A stretch of DNA of 6,024 nucleotides. Source: DATKXO01 sp035528995 (GTDB taxonomy: Bacteria > Planctomycetota > Phycisphaerae > UBA1845). The translations under genes and the position numbers were made by a program. Below, piece by piece: positions 5,880 to 6,024 of the stretch. Numbering within the stretch: position 1 is the stretch's first letter; every line of letters begins with the position of its first letter. The notes beneath the pieces are model-generated. The model worked only from the letters and a program-made list of their open reading frames with translations. It was not told where the DNA came from and searched no databases. The stretch lies in contig DATKXO010000037.1 of the NCBI GenBank assembly GCA_035528995.1, forward strand, positions 1 to 6,024. Reading direction: 5' to 3'.

Positions 5880-6024
5880 TCATGCTGCCGTGCCGGCGAT
5901 GAACTGGTAGCTCAGGTACACGGTGTCGGCGGTCCCCTTGCCCACGCTGTCCTCCCCCAGGACGCTGCGAGCCCCGCCCGAGGCGTCGTAGGTGTCGGTC
6001 TGGCAAAGGCAGACCTCCTCAATG
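5880..6024 (-). CDS. 3' end of an unidentified gene (47 codons visible)
   Basis: The minus-strand frame entering from the right edge is open for 47 codons and stops with TGA at 5882-5880. The visible C-terminus runs from IEEVCLCQTDTYDASGG to DTVYLSYQFIAGTAA. It has a C-x-C pair, an acidic/Gly-rich middle and a beta-strand-like end with alternating hydrophobics. No family can be named. It is 19 bases from the enzyme gene, in the same direction, so it probably shares its transcript and may be another structural protein. That this frame is real rests on the well-placed stop followed at once by a strong ribosome site for the next gene. Confidence 0.65.
   Translation of the reverse strand, partial: IEEVCLCQTDTYDASGGARSVLGEDSVGKGTADTVYLSYQFIAGTAA

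Noticed and set aside
4286..5902. Plus-strand open frame of 538 codons antisense to the enzyme gene, longer than the gene itself
   Set aside because: The product is rich in Arg, Val, His and Pro with no domain motif, as expected from the complement of GC-rich codons. The minus-strand frame has two sets of catalytic motifs and a strong ribosome site.

Overview
This is a GC-rich window, roughly 55-75% GC by region, with every credible gene on the minus strand. It reads as part of the late structural (tail / host-recognition) module of a tailed phage or prophage. The phage assignment rests on protein character: a large beta-rich protein with motifs typical of phage tail/hub proteins, a DUF2341 + LamG-like protein with a long repeat array, tightly packed co-directional genes, and a glycosyltransferase among the structural genes. 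No terminase, portal, capsid, integrase or tRNA is visible, so a virus cannot be proven from this window and the host cannot be named.

In transcription order (right to left): (1) 6024-5880, the last 47 codons of an unrecognised protein. (2) 5860-4343, a 505-residue two-domain enzyme with an N-terminal GT-A-type glycosyltransferase, a C-terminal class I SAM methyltransferase and a basic Lys/Pro tail encoded by a 15-bp tandem repeat. (3) 4342-4207, the only sizeable intergenic gap, with two perfect short inverted repeats and no T-tract. (4) 4206-2104, a 700-residue protein with DUF2341, a LamG-type jelly roll and then 16 degenerate repeats with a dominant 20-residue period. (5) 2092-35, a 685-residue phage-type structural protein starting at GTG; its Shine-Dalgarno includes part of the upstream stop codon. 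(6) 38-1, the first 12 codons of another gene that overlaps the previous stop as ATGA.

The likely common theme is the virion surface. The LamG/repeat protein looks like a carbohydrate- or surface-binding extension, the 685-residue protein like a tail or neck component, and the glycosyltransferase-methyltransferase could build or modify a glycan on the virion or the host. That functional link is inferred from adjacency. The most notable features are the 20-residue repeat array with its duplicated GGETxE entry motif and sharp GC step, and the enzyme fusion with its tandem-repeat basic tail. Many long open frames on the plus strand, and in alternative minus frames, are by-products of GC-rich codon use and are rejected.
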